The notes beneath the pieces were generated by a model that was not told the origin of the DNA, did no database searches, and worked only from the letters and a program-made list of their open reading frames with translations. From NCBI RefSeq assembly GCF_902825155.1, contig NZ_CADEAG010000003.1, positions 62,001 to 126,000 on the forward strand: a stretch of 64,000 nt of DNA, read 5' to 3'. This DNA is from Bartonella taylorii 8TBB (GTDB lineage: Bacteria; Pseudomonadota; Alphaproteobacteria; Rhizobiales; Rhizobiaceae). The translations under genes were made by a program, and so were the position numbers. Shown here piece after piece: positions 29,923 through 39,566 of this stretch (its first letter is position 1; each line of letters begins with the position of its first letter).

Positions 29923-31413
29923 ATGATAAAAAGCGACATTTCCTGTCAGGATTTTTCATTGGATGACGATACCCTACATGAGGAATGTGGAGTTTTTGGT
30001 ATTCTTGGTCATGAAGATGCGGCAACGTTAACAGCTCTCGGACTCCATGCACTTCAGCATCGTGGGCAAGAAGCAGCTGGTATTGTTTCTTACCACAACA
30101 AAATGTTTCATCAAGAAAAACATCTAGGTCTTGTTGGTGATCACTATACAAACCCTGCAACACTTGCCCGTTTACCGGGAAATCGTGCTATCGGACACAC
30201 CCGTTATTCAACAACTGGAGAAATAGCATTACGCAACGTTCAGCCTCTTTTTGCTGAATTAAAAGTTGGAGGTATTGCTATTGCCCATAATGGCAATCTC
30301 ACCAATGGTCTTACACTACGCCGCAAACTCATTGCCTCGGGTGCCATCTGTCAATCGACATCAGATTCAGAAGTTTTTCTTCATCTTATTGCCCGTTCAC
30401 CTTATGAATCGTCATCTGATCGTTTTGTCGATGCTATTCGGCAAGTGGAAGGTGGATATGCCATGTTGGCGCTCACACGCACTAAGCTCATTGCAGCGCG
30501 AGATCCAACAGGAATTCGACCTCTCGTGATGGGTGAGCTTGATGGTAAACCAATCTTTTGTTCCGAAACCTGTGCACTTGATATTATTGGAGCAAAATAT
30601 GTCCGCGATGTTAAAAATGGCGAAATTATCATATGTGAAATACAAAAAAATGGGGAAATTACTAAAAAAATTATAGAACCAGAGAATGAAAAACCTGAAA
30701 GACTGTGCCTTTTTGAATATGTCTATTTTGCGCGTCCTGATTCAATCGTTGGAGGGCGCAGTGTTTACACCGCCCGTAAAAATATGGGAATTTATTTGGC
30801 GCAAGAAGCTCCTTGTGAAGGTGATGTTGTAGTTCCCGTTCCTGATGGCGGAACACCCGCTGCAATTGGCTATGCACAAAAAATTGGAATTCCCTTTGAG
30901 CTTGGTATTATTCGTAATCACTATGTTGGCCGCACTTTTATTGAACCAACACAACAAATTCGTGCTTTTGGAGTAAAATTAAAGCACTCTGCAAATCGTT
31001 CTGTCATAAAAGGAAAACGTGTTATTCTGGTTGATGACTCTATTGTCCGTGGAACAACGTCCCTTAAAATTGTGCGAATGCTCCGTGATGCAGGAGCAAA
31101 AGAAGTTCATATGCGCATTTCTAGCCCTATGATTTTCTATCCCGATTTTTATGGCATTGATACACCTAAAGTTGAAAGTCTATTGGCTAATCAATACCCA
31201 GATTTAAAATCCATGTGTAATTTTGTTGGAGCTGATTCATTAGAATTTCTTTCAACGGATGGTCTATATCTTGCTGTAGCAGGAGAAAAACGAAATAACG
31301 CTGATCCACAATTTACTGACCATTATTTTACTGGACAATACCCCACACATCTGGTTGATCAAGAAAGTATCCCCAAAATTCATCAATCATCTGTCCTTAA
31401 AACAAGAGATTAG
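29923..31413 (+). CDS. purF: Amidophosphoribosyltransferase
   Basis: First committed enzyme of purine synthesis: PRPP plus glutamine to phosphoribosylamine. The 496 residues carry a short leader before the nucleophile Cys22 (HEECGVFGI), the glutaminase motif ALQHRGQEAAGI, and the PRPP loop VILVDDSIVRGTTSLKIV. The leader suggests that propeptide removal exposes Cys22. A TATAAT at 29887-29892, about 30 bases before the ATG, could be its -10 element, though the -35 is weak. Confidence 0.95.
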   Translation: MIKSDISCQDFSLDDDTLHEECGVFGILGHEDAATLTALGLHALQHRGQEAAGIVSYHNKMFHQEKHLGLVGDHYTNPATLARLPGNRAIGHTRYSTTGEIALRNVQPLFAELKVGGIAIAHNGNLTNGLTLRRKLIASGAICQSTSDSEVFLHLIARSPYESSSDRFVDAIRQVEGGYAMLALTRTKLIAARDPTGIRPLVMGELDGKPIFCSETCALDIIGAKYVRDVKNGEIIICEIQKNGEITKKIIEPENEKPERLCLFEYVYFARPDSIVGGRSVYTARKNMGIYLAQEAPCEGDVVVPVPDGGTPAAIGYAQKIGIPFELGIIRNHYVGRTFIEPTQQIRAFGVKLKHSANRSVIKGKRVILVDDSIVRGTTSLKIVRMLRDAGAKEVHMRISSPMIFYPDFYGIDTPKVESLLANQYPDLKSMCNFVGADSLEFLSTDGLYLAVAGEKRNNADPQFTDHYFTGQYPTHLVDQESIPKIHQSSVLKTRD

Positions 31414-31415
31414 TG

Positions 31416-32165
31416 ATGACAAAATTTGATTTTAGTCTCTCTGGTCGTGTTGCACTTGTTACCGGTGCTTCAAGAGGTATTGGCTACCATTTAGCATTAG
31501 AACTCGCAGCACGTGGTGCTCACATTATTGCCCTAGCACGCACAGTGAGTGGACTCACTGAACTTGATAATAAAATCCGAGAAAAAGGTTCTTGTGCAAC
31601 ACTTGTCCCACTTGACTTACATCATATGGAAAACATTGATACTCTTAGCGTTTCTATTGCTAAGCACTGGAAAAAAATCGATATTATGGTCGCAAATGCA
31701 GGAATTCTTGGAACGCTCTCACCAATAGCGCATATCGAAAACACGGTATTTGAAGATATTTTTCAAATAAATCTCATCAGCCAATGGCGCTTAATGAAAG
31801 CCATGGAACCTTTATTGCGTAAATCTAATGCTGGACGAGCGATTCTGCTATCTTCAAGCGTTGCTCATGTTGCACGCGCTTTCTGGGGACCTTATGCAGC
31901 CTCTAAAGCTGCTTTAGAAGTTATTGCCCGTTGTTGGGCAGAAGAACTAAAGCAAACCCCTATCAAAATTAATTGTGTTGACCCCGGCGCAACACGTACT
32001 GCCATGCGTGCACAGGCCATACCTGGTGAAGATCCTCAAACTCTCCCTTCACCAAAAGAAGTTGCAACAAAGATAGTCCATTTATCATCGCCTTATTTAA
32101 AAGAAACAGGCAAACTTTTTAATGTCCGTAAAAATCGGTTTATGGATTATCATGTACCCGATTAA
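31416..32165 (+). CDS. Short-chain dehydrogenase/reductase
   Basis: 249-residue SDR oxidoreductase with the cofactor loop TGASRGIGYHLA, NAG motif (VANAGILGTLS), and Ser-Tyr-Lys centre (LLSSSVAHV, YAASKAALEV). The substrate cannot be assigned. It starts two bases after the purF stop, an order conserved in rhizobia, so it is probably co-transcribed. A GTG three bases earlier is an alternative start. Confidence 0.85.
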   Translation: MTKFDFSLSGRVALVTGASRGIGYHLALELAARGAHIIALARTVSGLTELDNKIREKGSCATLVPLDLHHMENIDTLSVSIAKHWKKIDIMVANAGILGTLSPIAHIENTVFEDIFQINLISQWRLMKAMEPLLRKSNAGRAILLSSSVAHVARAFWGPYAASKAALEVIARCWAEELKQTPIKINCVDPGATRTAMRAQAIPGEDPQTLPSPKEVATKIVHLSSPYLKETGKLFNVRKNRFMDYHVPD

Positions 32166-32677
32166 GGCAATATACTGATTTATAAAAATAATTCTTGTTC
32201 TGTAACTTAAATGAGAATCATAAATACAGTAAGATTTTTTCATTTCAACCCCTCTCATTATAAATCAGAAAAAAAGCTCGTTTGTATGCTGTAAGCAAAC
32301 GGAATGAATGTGTGGATAAAATCGTTTAAGAAAAGAGCAAACATGCCTATCATGAACCCTCTCAATGTAAGAGGAATTATAACATTGGAAATTAGTAAAC
32401 ATAATGATGGTGCCGGTTTGTAGCTTTATTTTGTAAGCATAAAAACGGTAGAGCACAGAGGATTTTACTTTATACCTTTAACGACCTGTTGTGAAATGAG
32501 ATTGGGAGTAACAAGAGAGGTTTCTTTAAAGTAAGCTCATGAATGAACAGCACAATGACGTGTTATTCTTCATGAGGAGCGTGCTTCTAACAATCATAAA
32601 CATAGAATAAAAATGATCAACCTGAGTTAAATTTCTCTCTACTTTTATTCTTCTTCCCAAAAACAAAATATAAATCT
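32166..32677. other. Convergent gap between SDR gene and pssA
   Basis: 512 AT-rich bases with no supported gene. Two modest hairpins are visible: CGTTTG/CAAACG at 32279-32301 and CCTCT/AGAGG at 32358-32374. Neither has a convincing U-tail. A 63-codon minus-strand reading in here has no recognisable features. Confidence 0.5.
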
Positions 32678-33517
32678 CTACGATTCTTTGATATTTTGAG
32701 CATTAATCTTCTTTTCTTCCAAAACAGCGCGTTTATTATAAGACACAAAACTACATGGAAGAAAAATCATATAACTAACAGCAGTTATCAATAAAGTGTG
32801 CCATGTGTACGTTGCAAGAAAACCTACATAAATCACAACACCCAACATGCACGGCACAACGATATCACGCCTCAAATTTTGATCAATTGTTTTTGCGTTC
32901 CATACTGGTAAACGACTAACCAATAGAAAAGCAATAATAACAGTATAAAGGCTAAAAAATAATGCCCAGCTCCAACTCGGCATCAAACCAAGAGCTCCTA
33001 AATACATAGGCAATAAAAGTAATAACGCCCCTGCTGGCGCAGGAACGCCAATAAAATAATTTTCCTGCCATTTTGGTATATCCGCGTTATCCAACATCAC
33101 ATTAAAACGCGCTAATCGCAAACAACATGCAACACAATAGACTAGTGCCGCTACCCAACCTACTTGGTGAGCTTGAGTCAAAATAAAGGAGTAAACAATA
33201 AGCGCTGGAGCAACACCAAAATTAACCACATCAGCAAGAGAATCCATCTGTGCCCCAAAAGATGAACTCCCATCCATTAAACGGGCAATGCGACCATCAG
33301 CGCCATCTAAGATTGCTGCCAAAAGCACCATTAAAATAGCAGCCTCATAGCGATGCTCAAAAGCCAAACGAATACTGCTCATTCCTGCACAAATCGCCAA
33401 AATAGTGATGATATTGGGAATGATATACCGCATAGGTGTAGGTGAACGCCATCGATTTACAACATCATCATGCTGTCCCTCAGGATTAAATGAAGAAAAT
33501 AGTGAAAAATTTTTCAT
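32678..33517 (-). CDS. pssA: CDP-diacylglycerol--serine O-phosphatidyltransferase
   Basis: Makes phosphatidylserine from CDP-diacylglycerol and serine. A 279-residue membrane protein with the CDP-alcohol phosphotransferase motif, DGADGRIARL then GAQMDSLAD (D-G-x2-A-R-x8-G-x3-D-x3-D), and about eight hydrophobic segments. It begins eight bases after psd, so the two steps to phosphatidylethanolamine are one operon. Confidence 0.94.
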   Translation of the reverse strand: MKNFSLFSSFNPEGQHDDVVNRWRSPTPMRYIIPNIITILAICAGMSSIRLAFEHRYEAAILMVLLAAILDGADGRIARLMDGSSSFGAQMDSLADVVNFGVAPALIVYSFILTQAHQVGWVAALVYCVACCLRLARFNVMLDNADIPKWQENYFIGVPAPAGALLLLLPMYLGALGLMPSWSWALFFSLYTVIIAFLLVSRLPVWNAKTIDQNLRRDIVVPCMLGVVIYVGFLATYTWHTLLITAVSYMIFLPCSFVSYNKRAVLEEKKINAQNIKES

Positions 33518-33525
33518 TGTTTGTC

Positions 33526-34224
33526 CTAATCAAATCTGAAATCAGTTGTAGCACTCTTATCATCAAAAGAAGCTAAAACTGTTTCTCCAGCAATTGCTGT
33601 CTGACCAACCGCAATACGTAATTTTACTTCAGTGGGTATATAAATATCAAGGCGAGAACCAAAACGAATCAACCCAAATCGTTCTCCAGTATTAACGGAA
33701 TCATTTTCTTTCGACCAACAAACAATCCTGCGAGCAACCATCCCAGCTATCTGTACCATACCAATTTTACCGTGTTTGCTGTCAATCACCAGTCCATTAC
33801 GCTCGTTAAACTGGCTAGCTTTATCAAGCTCAGCATTTCTAAACTGACCTGGACGATAAATTATAGATTCTACTGTACCACTTATGGGAATACGGTTAAT
33901 ATGGCACGAGAAAATATCCATAAATACGGAAATACGGATCATTTCTTTGCTACCCAATCCTAATTCTTCAGGCGGAACACATGGCTCAACGAATGAGATA
34001 CGCCCATCAGCAGGAGACATAACCCAATCGGGATTCAAAGGGATCACACGCTCTGGATCGCGAAAGAAGTATATACACCACACAGTAAGAACAAGACCAC
34101 ACCAAAACAACGGACTCCATACCCAACCAAAAATGAGCGAAATAATAAAAAACGCTATAATAAAAGGATAACCCTCTTTATGAATTGGCACAAAGCTATT
34201 ATGGATAGATTGTAGAATACTCAT
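33526..34224 (-). CDS. psd: Phosphatidylserine decarboxylase proenzyme
   Basis: Converts phosphatidylserine to phosphatidylethanolamine. A 232-residue proenzyme of the short type: N-terminal membrane segment, [22 protein letters not shown], and the self-cleavage site in [11 protein letters not shown], where the Ser of Gly-Ser becomes the pyruvoyl group. The start at 34224 ([20 protein letters not shown]) has GGGA upstream and fits rhizobial homologues; an ATG 12 bases earlier lacks one. Confidence 0.94.
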   Translation of the reverse strand: MSILQSIHNSFVPIHKEGYPFIIAFFIISLIFGWVWSPLFWCGLVLTVWCIYFFRDPERVIPLNPDWVMSPADGRISFVEPCVPPEELGLGSKEMIRISVFMDIFSCHINRIPISGTVESIIYRPGQFRNAELDKASQFNERNGLVIDSKHGKIGMVQIAGMVARRIVCWSKENDSVNTGERFGLIRFGSRLDIYIPTEVKLRIAVGQTAIAGETVLASFDDKSATTDFRFD

Positions 34225-34340
34225 ATAATTTCCCATTCACAGTATAACTTAAACAAGTAATAAATCTTTTTGTTCCTCTTTATCTTTTTTTGTACTTAAT
34301 CAGTCGCTCCCTATAAAGATATAAGCTACATTTTCGCAGC

Positions 34341-36224
34341 TTATTTTTTACGATTAACAACGCCTGTCTCATCTTCTTCACGCATTTTACGTAATTTTTC
34401 TTCAGCTTGCGATGCTTCAAGCTGCTTATTCCACATTGAAGCATATAAACCTTTCTTACGTAAAAGCTCTGCATGCGTCCCATTTTCAATAATACGGCCA
34501 TTTTTCAGAACAAAAATTTCATCCGCATTTATAACAGTAGAAAGACGATGCGCAATTATCAATGTTGTCCGCCCACGGCTTACAATATCCAATGCTTGTT
34601 GAATTTCTTGTTCCGTTGTCGTATCAAGAGCCGCTGTTGCTTCATCCAGAATAAGAAGTGGAGGAGCTTTTAACAGTGTCCGTGCAATAGCCACACGTTG
34701 TTTTTCACCACCTGATAGTTTTAGTCCACGTTCACCTACCATAGATTGAAATCCTTCTGGAAGCATCTCAATAAATTTTGATATCTGAGCCATTTCAGCA
34801 GCTTTGCGCATCTCTTCCTCTGTAGCACTTGGGCGCCCGTAGCAAATGTTATATGCAATGGTATCATTAAATAACACCGTATCCTGCGGTACCATGCCGA
34901 TAGCTTCACGCAAACTTTTTTGCGTTACATCGCGGATATCTTGTCCGTCAATTGTGATAGAACCCGAATCCACATCGTAAAAACGAAAAAGTAATCGAGA
35001 AATAGTCGATTTACCAGCACCGGATGGACCGACAATCGCAACAGTTTTGCCTCCAGGGATCTCAAAATCAATATCTTTGAGAATCTGACGAGTCGGATCA
35101 TAGGAAAACTTCACCTGACTAAACCGAATACTACCATCATGCACTATCAATGGTTTAGCATCCGATTTATCAACGATTTCCTGCTGCACATCTAAAAGAT
35201 CAAACATGGCTTCAATATCAGTTAATCCTTGTCGAACGTCACGATAAATTGAACCAATAAAATTCAGCGGAATAGAAAGCTGTATTAAAAGCGCATTAAT
35301 AAAAACGAAATCCCCTAAAGTTTGGGTCTTATGAAAAATTTCATAAGCTGACATCAACATCAGAACAGTCATTCCAATACCAAAAATAAGAGCCTGACCA
35401 AAATTAAGCCAACTTAACGATGTCCAAATTTTTGTTGCTGCTTTTTCATAATTTGCCATAGAAGAATCAAATCGACGTGCTTCTAGGGTTTCGTTGCAAA
35501 AATATTTGACAGTTTCAAAGTTCAAAAGAGAATCAACAGCATGCGTATTGGCCTCAGTATCTGCCATATTCATTTTTTCCCGAATTCGAATGCGCCAATC
35601 ACTCGCCTTAATTGTGAACCAAATATACAAGCCAACCATTATTACAACTATGAACAAATAGTGCCATCCATAGCTTATGTAAAATACAAATGCTGTCAAA
35701 ACAAATTCTAAAACCGTTGGTACTGTGTTCAGAATTGAAAATCTAACGATAGCTTCAATTCCCTTCGTACCACGCTCAATCACACGAGAAAGTCCACCTG
35801 TTCGCCTTTCTAGATGAAATCGCAAAGATAATCCATGAATATGCACAAAAGTCTTATAGGCTAATTGGCGAATAGCATGTTGACCAACGGTCGCAAAAAG
35901 GGAATCACGTAACTGGTTTAATCCAGCCTGAATAATACGCGTAACATTATATGCTAAAACCAGCATAATAGGAATAAGCCAACTGGATGGAAACCATACC
36001 GGCAGCTTAAAGCTCTCATCAAGTGCATCCGTAGCATATTTAAAGAAATATGGCACACATATGAGAACGAGCTTGGCCAAAACAAGATAAAATATCGCCC
36101 ATAGTACACGCATTTTTAGATCGCGCCGATCTACCGGCCACATATAAGGCCATAAATTATAAAGTGTACGTAGAGTTTGACCTGTACCTGATGACACAGT
36201 TTTTGTTATTTCACTCTGTTCCAT
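34341..36224 (-). CDS. Atm1/HMT1-type ABC exporter
   Basis: 627-residue half-transporter with an N-terminal six-helix domain and a C-terminal ATPase: Walker [14 protein letters not shown], signature KLSGGEKQRVAIAR, Walker B PPLLILDEATAALDT. The opening LRTLYNLWPYMWPVDRRDLK and the FVFYISYGWHYLF segments fit the Atm1 family, which exports glutathione-linked sulfur compounds or metal-glutathione conjugates. Transport substrate here is inferred from family only. An isolated transcription unit between psd and the DUF421 gene. Confidence 0.87.
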   Translation of the reverse strand: MEQSEITKTVSSGTGQTLRTLYNLWPYMWPVDRRDLKMRVLWAIFYLVLAKLVLICVPYFFKYATDALDESFKLPVWFPSSWLIPIMLVLAYNVTRIIQAGLNQLRDSLFATVGQHAIRQLAYKTFVHIHGLSLRFHLERRTGGLSRVIERGTKGIEAIVRFSILNTVPTVLEFVLTAFVFYISYGWHYLFIVVIMVGLYIWFTIKASDWRIRIREKMNMADTEANTHAVDSLLNFETVKYFCNETLEARRFDSSMANYEKAATKIWTSLSWLNFGQALIFGIGMTVLMLMSAYEIFHKTQTLGDFVFINALLIQLSIPLNFIGSIYRDVRQGLTDIEAMFDLLDVQQEIVDKSDAKPLIVHDGSIRFSQVKFSYDPTRQILKDIDFEIPGGKTVAIVGPSGAGKSTISRLLFRFYDVDSGSITIDGQDIRDVTQKSLREAIGMVPQDTVLFNDTIAYNICYGRPSATEEEMRKAAEMAQISKFIEMLPEGFQSMVGERGLKLSGGEKQRVAIARTLLKAPPLLILDEATAALDTTTEQEIQQALDIVSRGRTTLIIAHRLSTVINADEIFVLKNGRIIENGTHAELLRKKGLYASMWNKQLEASQAEEKLRKMREEDETGVVNRKK

Positions 36225-36341
36225 AAAGCCCTTACTGTTCTATTATTTAATCAACAGACGACAACCACCTTGTTACTGTTTACAGGTCATATCATCTCTT
36301 TGTATATACCTCCGGTAAATTATACATTTTAACCTTTAAGG

Positions 36342-37013
36342 TTAGACTGTTTTTGAAAAAGGAACAAGAAATAATCCACCATAAGATTTATTATTTTCGT
36401 CTGTATGCTCATACCATTCTGCTGCAAATAAATTCTCAACTTTTACACGCTTTTTTTTCAATTCTGCTTGAAGCCATGTCTTTGATTTACCAATCTCTTT
36501 AAGTCCATCGTCGATAATTTCGCCATTTTCGACTAAAATGATCGACTTTTTCCCCTCATCCTTTTTAACAACGGAACAATCACCACTGGTTTCTAAATGA
36601 ACAAAAGCTGCTTCATGTAAACTACAACCTTTAATTCGCAACATTGTAATCAAGTCATTTACGCTGATCCCCAAACTCTTAATCTTATCCATTTGAAATA
36701 CACTATCTAAAACTAATGTGACATTCCGTCCTGCAACAAGACGACGAAAAAAAACTGAATAGCGTGCAAAAAAATTAAGAGATGTAACCAAAGCTTGCCA
36801 AATACATAAAACAATTAACAATTGAACAGTACTAATGTTCGGATTATAAACAACTCCCCCAATGATACCCCCCATCACAAAATTGCTTATCAAATCAACC
36901 GGTGTCATTTGACTGAGGCTTCCGCGTCCCGTTGTTCTTAAAATCAAGAGGAAGGCGATAAGACCTACAACCAATTTAAATGTGACATACCCGTAATAAT
37001 ATAAAAACTCCAT
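36342..37013 (-). CDS. DUF421 membrane protein (YetF/YcaP family)
   Basis: 223 residues: three N-terminal membrane segments (TFKLVVGLIAFLLILRTTG, NFVMGGIIGGVVY, LLIVLCIWQALVTSLNFF) followed by a soluble domain with the DUF421 pattern LIILVENGEIID-type strand and NDLITMLRIKGCSLHEAAFVH. Function unknown; Bacillus relatives affect spore and envelope stress. The ATG at 37013 follows AGGGAG. Confidence 0.82.
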   Translation of the reverse strand: MEFLYYYGYVTFKLVVGLIAFLLILRTTGRGSLSQMTPVDLISNFVMGGIIGGVVYNPNISTVQLLIVLCIWQALVTSLNFFARYSVFFRRLVAGRNVTLVLDSVFQMDKIKSLGISVNDLITMLRIKGCSLHEAAFVHLETSGDCSVVKKDEGKKSIILVENGEIIDDGLKEIGKSKTWLQAELKKKRVKVENLFAAEWYEHTDENNKSYGGLFLVPFSKTV

Positions 37014-37055
37014 CAAACTTTCTCCCTTGTTATGAAAGCTGCTAGAATACGGGAA

Positions 37056-38564
37056 TTATAAGCGTTTTATTTCCCACACGGTTATACGTTCACCAGTTTG
37101 TGAATCCTTGCTATCTTTGAGTAAAACCCCCTCGGCTGCAAGCTCATCACGAATTGTATCCGCAGCTGCCCACTCTTTATTATGGATAAGCTGCAACCTT
37201 TCGGCAATGCGCTGATCAATAAATTTTTCATCAAGAGAAGTTTTTCTTGTAAACAGAGGGCATTCTAGATCGCTAATCCATTCTTGCCGCAAGAGCCCAA
37301 ATAAATTCATCCCATTTGCGAGCGCTATAGCATCTCCTGCTTTATAAAATTTTCGCAAAAGAGTAAATGCACTCGGAGTATTAAGATCATCACTTAGTGT
37401 GTTTAGCAAAGATTCATCAATCGATTCGCTGTTTTCTACACTTTCTCTTTCACAGCGAAGCAATTGATACCAACGATACAATTCGCTACTAGACTGCGCC
37501 AAACGCTGAGCTGTCCAATTTAACGGTTCACGATAATGCGTTTGTAACATTGAAAAACGTGCAGACAAACCAGCCCAATTTTGCTTCATTTCATCTGTTA
37601 AAATACCACTAGTCTCAACAAAATCGCTCTCTAAAACAGAACGAATGGTTATGAAATTGCCAAGGCTTTTAGACATCTTTTTACCTTCAACTTGCAAAAA
37701 TCCATTATGCATCCAAAGATTAGCCATCCGCTCAGTTCCAAAAGCTGAACAACTTTGTGCAATCTCATTTTCATGGTGAGGAAAAATCAAATCGATACCA
37801 CCACCATGGATATCAAAAATATTCGCTGTTGGATCATCACAAAACAAACCACCGCCATAGGGTGCTAACAGCGTTGCCATCGACATCGCAGAACATTCGA
37901 TATGCCATCCCGGACGACCTAAGACAGGAATTCCTGCCGGCGATACCCAACCTGGTTCCCCATCCTCAGAGGGCTTCCATAAAACAAAATCCATCTCCTC
38001 CCTTTTATAAGCAGCGACATCAACACGCGCACCGGCTCTCATTTCATCTAAAGAACGTTTTGCAAATGACCCATAAAGGGGGTGTTCTTTTATGCTACTC
38101 ACAGAAAATAATATATGATTTTCCGCCTTATAAGCGTGCCCTTTTTCAAGCAACCTTTCAATCAAAGAGCGCATTTCTTCTAAATGATCAGTTGCACGCG
38201 GTTGACTGGTGGGCAGTAAACAACCAAGTGCTAGTATATCTTGTTGAAATTGAAAATATGTACGTTCCGTCAATTGGCGAATAGCTTCATTAAGTGCGAG
38301 TTCTGAATATTCGCAAGCTGCTCGTGCATTAATTTTATCATCCACGTCTGTAATATTACGCGCATATATAACATGATCATTGCCATAAACATGACGCAAT
38401 AAGCGAAATAAAATATCAAAAACGATCACGGGACGTGCGTTTCCTATATGCGCATAATCATAAACCGTTGGACCACAAACATAAAGACGTACCTTAGTCA
38501 CATCTATCGGTGTAAAATTTTCTTTTTTACGTGTAAGCGTATTATAAAATCGCAACTCTTTCAT
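37056..38564 (-). CDS. cysS: Cysteinyl-tRNA synthetase
   Basis: Class I synthetase charging tRNA-Cys. The 502 residues have the zinc Cys30 in [19 protein letters not shown] (HIGH region), [10 protein letters not shown] and HHENEIAQS metal-site stretches, and KMSKSLGNF. Ribosome site GGAG upstream of the ATG. It is alone on its transcript. Confidence 0.95.
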   Translation of the reverse strand: MKELRFYNTLTRKKENFTPIDVTKVRLYVCGPTVYDYAHIGNARPVIVFDILFRLLRHVYGNDHVIYARNITDVDDKINARAACEYSELALNEAIRQLTERTYFQFQQDILALGCLLPTSQPRATDHLEEMRSLIERLLEKGHAYKAENHILFSVSSIKEHPLYGSFAKRSLDEMRAGARVDVAAYKREEMDFVLWKPSEDGEPGWVSPAGIPVLGRPGWHIECSAMSMATLLAPYGGGLFCDDPTANIFDIHGGGIDLIFPHHENEIAQSCSAFGTERMANLWMHNGFLQVEGKKMSKSLGNFITIRSVLESDFVETSGILTDEMKQNWAGLSARFSMLQTHYREPLNWTAQRLAQSSSELYRWYQLLRCERESVENSESIDESLLNTLSDDLNTPSAFTLLRKFYKAGDAIALANGMNLFGLLRQEWISDLECPLFTRKTSLDEKFIDQRIAERLQLIHNKEWAAADTIRDELAAEGVLLKDSKDSQTGERITVWEIKRL

Positions 38565-39085
38565 AAATTATACTCCGTTAGCGATATTACTCGCCGTTCT
38601 TCATGATGAATCTTACTCAAGATTATTACATTGTGTGGTTAGGCTAAAACTTTCATGTCTCTTATGTAAAATTCTCATAACTTCGCCCCCTTTATTTAAG
38701 CTGTATCCATCATCTTTCACAAAAAAAAATCCAATTTATTTGATTGGATAAAAGTATTCTATCGATAAAGACCGTATCTTTTCTTGATGAGAAAACTGTC
38801 TCAGGAGAAAATTTGCAACGCGCTATATAACGTAAACTCATAGGAAAAAGGAATTACATATAAAAAAATCTAAAATCTTTAACCACATAAAGATTTATCA
38901 GAATTTTTCATAAACCCATGATGGCTTCCTTACTCTCTTTCATGCCCTAAATTTTATAACACACCCACCATTGGTAATAATACACAAACCATTTTCGTCC
39001 TGTCTTTTAACATATCCTTTACAACAAAGCCATTTTATCCACGATTGTAATCTACAAAATTTTATTAAAAAGGAAAAGTAAAATA
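38565..39085. other. Divergent gap between cysS and TIGR02301 gene
   Basis: 521 AT-rich bases with promoters for both neighbours presumably inside. One perfect 8-bp hairpin, AAATCTTT (38873-38880) / AAAGATTT (38889-38896), is visible but could be chance in such DNA. No gene seen. Confidence 0.5.
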
Positions 39086-39457
39086 ATGCGTAATATATTG
39101 ATAAAAATCACTTTTTTAATGTTTTTTCTATCTTTAACACCAACTTTTGCACAACAATCACCACCCTATGAAACAAAATTGCTACGACTGGCAGAAATTT
39201 TGGGGTCGCTGCATTATTTACATAATCTTTGTAAGACTCCAACAAACCAATGGTATGACTATATGACCGCACTGATCGAAGCAGAACAACCAATTCCACA
39301 AAGACGCGCTTATTTTTACGAAGCGTTTAATGAAGCATATCGCGCCTTCTCAGAAAATTATCATCATTGTACACAGTCAGCAATTGAAGCAAATCAAAGA
39401 TATGTCAAAGAGGGTAGAGCCTTGTCCGAAAACCTTCTTATACAACTTAATAATTAA
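39086..39457 (+). CDS. TIGR02301 family secreted protein
   Basis: 123 residues with a clear signal peptide (residues 1-22, ending PTFA). The pattern LLRLAEILGSLHYLHNLC, then NQWYDYMTALI and RRAYFYEAFNEAYRAFSENYHHC, matches the alphaproteobacterial TIGR02301 family. The two cysteines likely form a disulfide in the periplasm. Function unknown. AAAAAGGA lies upstream of the ATG, and a terminator follows. Confidence 0.75.
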   Translation: MRNILIKITFLMFFLSLTPTFAQQSPPYETKLLRLAEILGSLHYLHNLCKTPTNQWYDYMTALIEAEQPIPQRRAYFYEAFNEAYRAFSENYHHCTQSAIEANQRYVKEGRALSENLLIQLNN

Positions 39458-39469
39458 CTCCTACAAAAG

Positions 39470-39524
39470 CTCTTAGGCTCTCAAAATACCTTGTCTTCAC
39501 AAAATTGTTAGAGAGCCCTTTTTA
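39470..39524 (+). terminator. Terminator after TIGR02301 gene
   Basis: GGCTCTC (39476-39482) / GAGAGCC (39511-39517) followed by CTTTTT. The loop is long (28 bases), with partial pairing inside. It lies between convergent genes. Confidence 0.5.
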
Positions 39525-39566
39525 TGCACAAAATCATTCCATAAAGCCGTACAAATTTTCATTTTG

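Noticed and set aside
32265-32456. 63-codon minus-strand reading between SDR gene and pssA
   Set aside because: No ribosome site, no recognisable domain and unusual Cys/His/Tyr mix; probably chance in AT-rich DNA.
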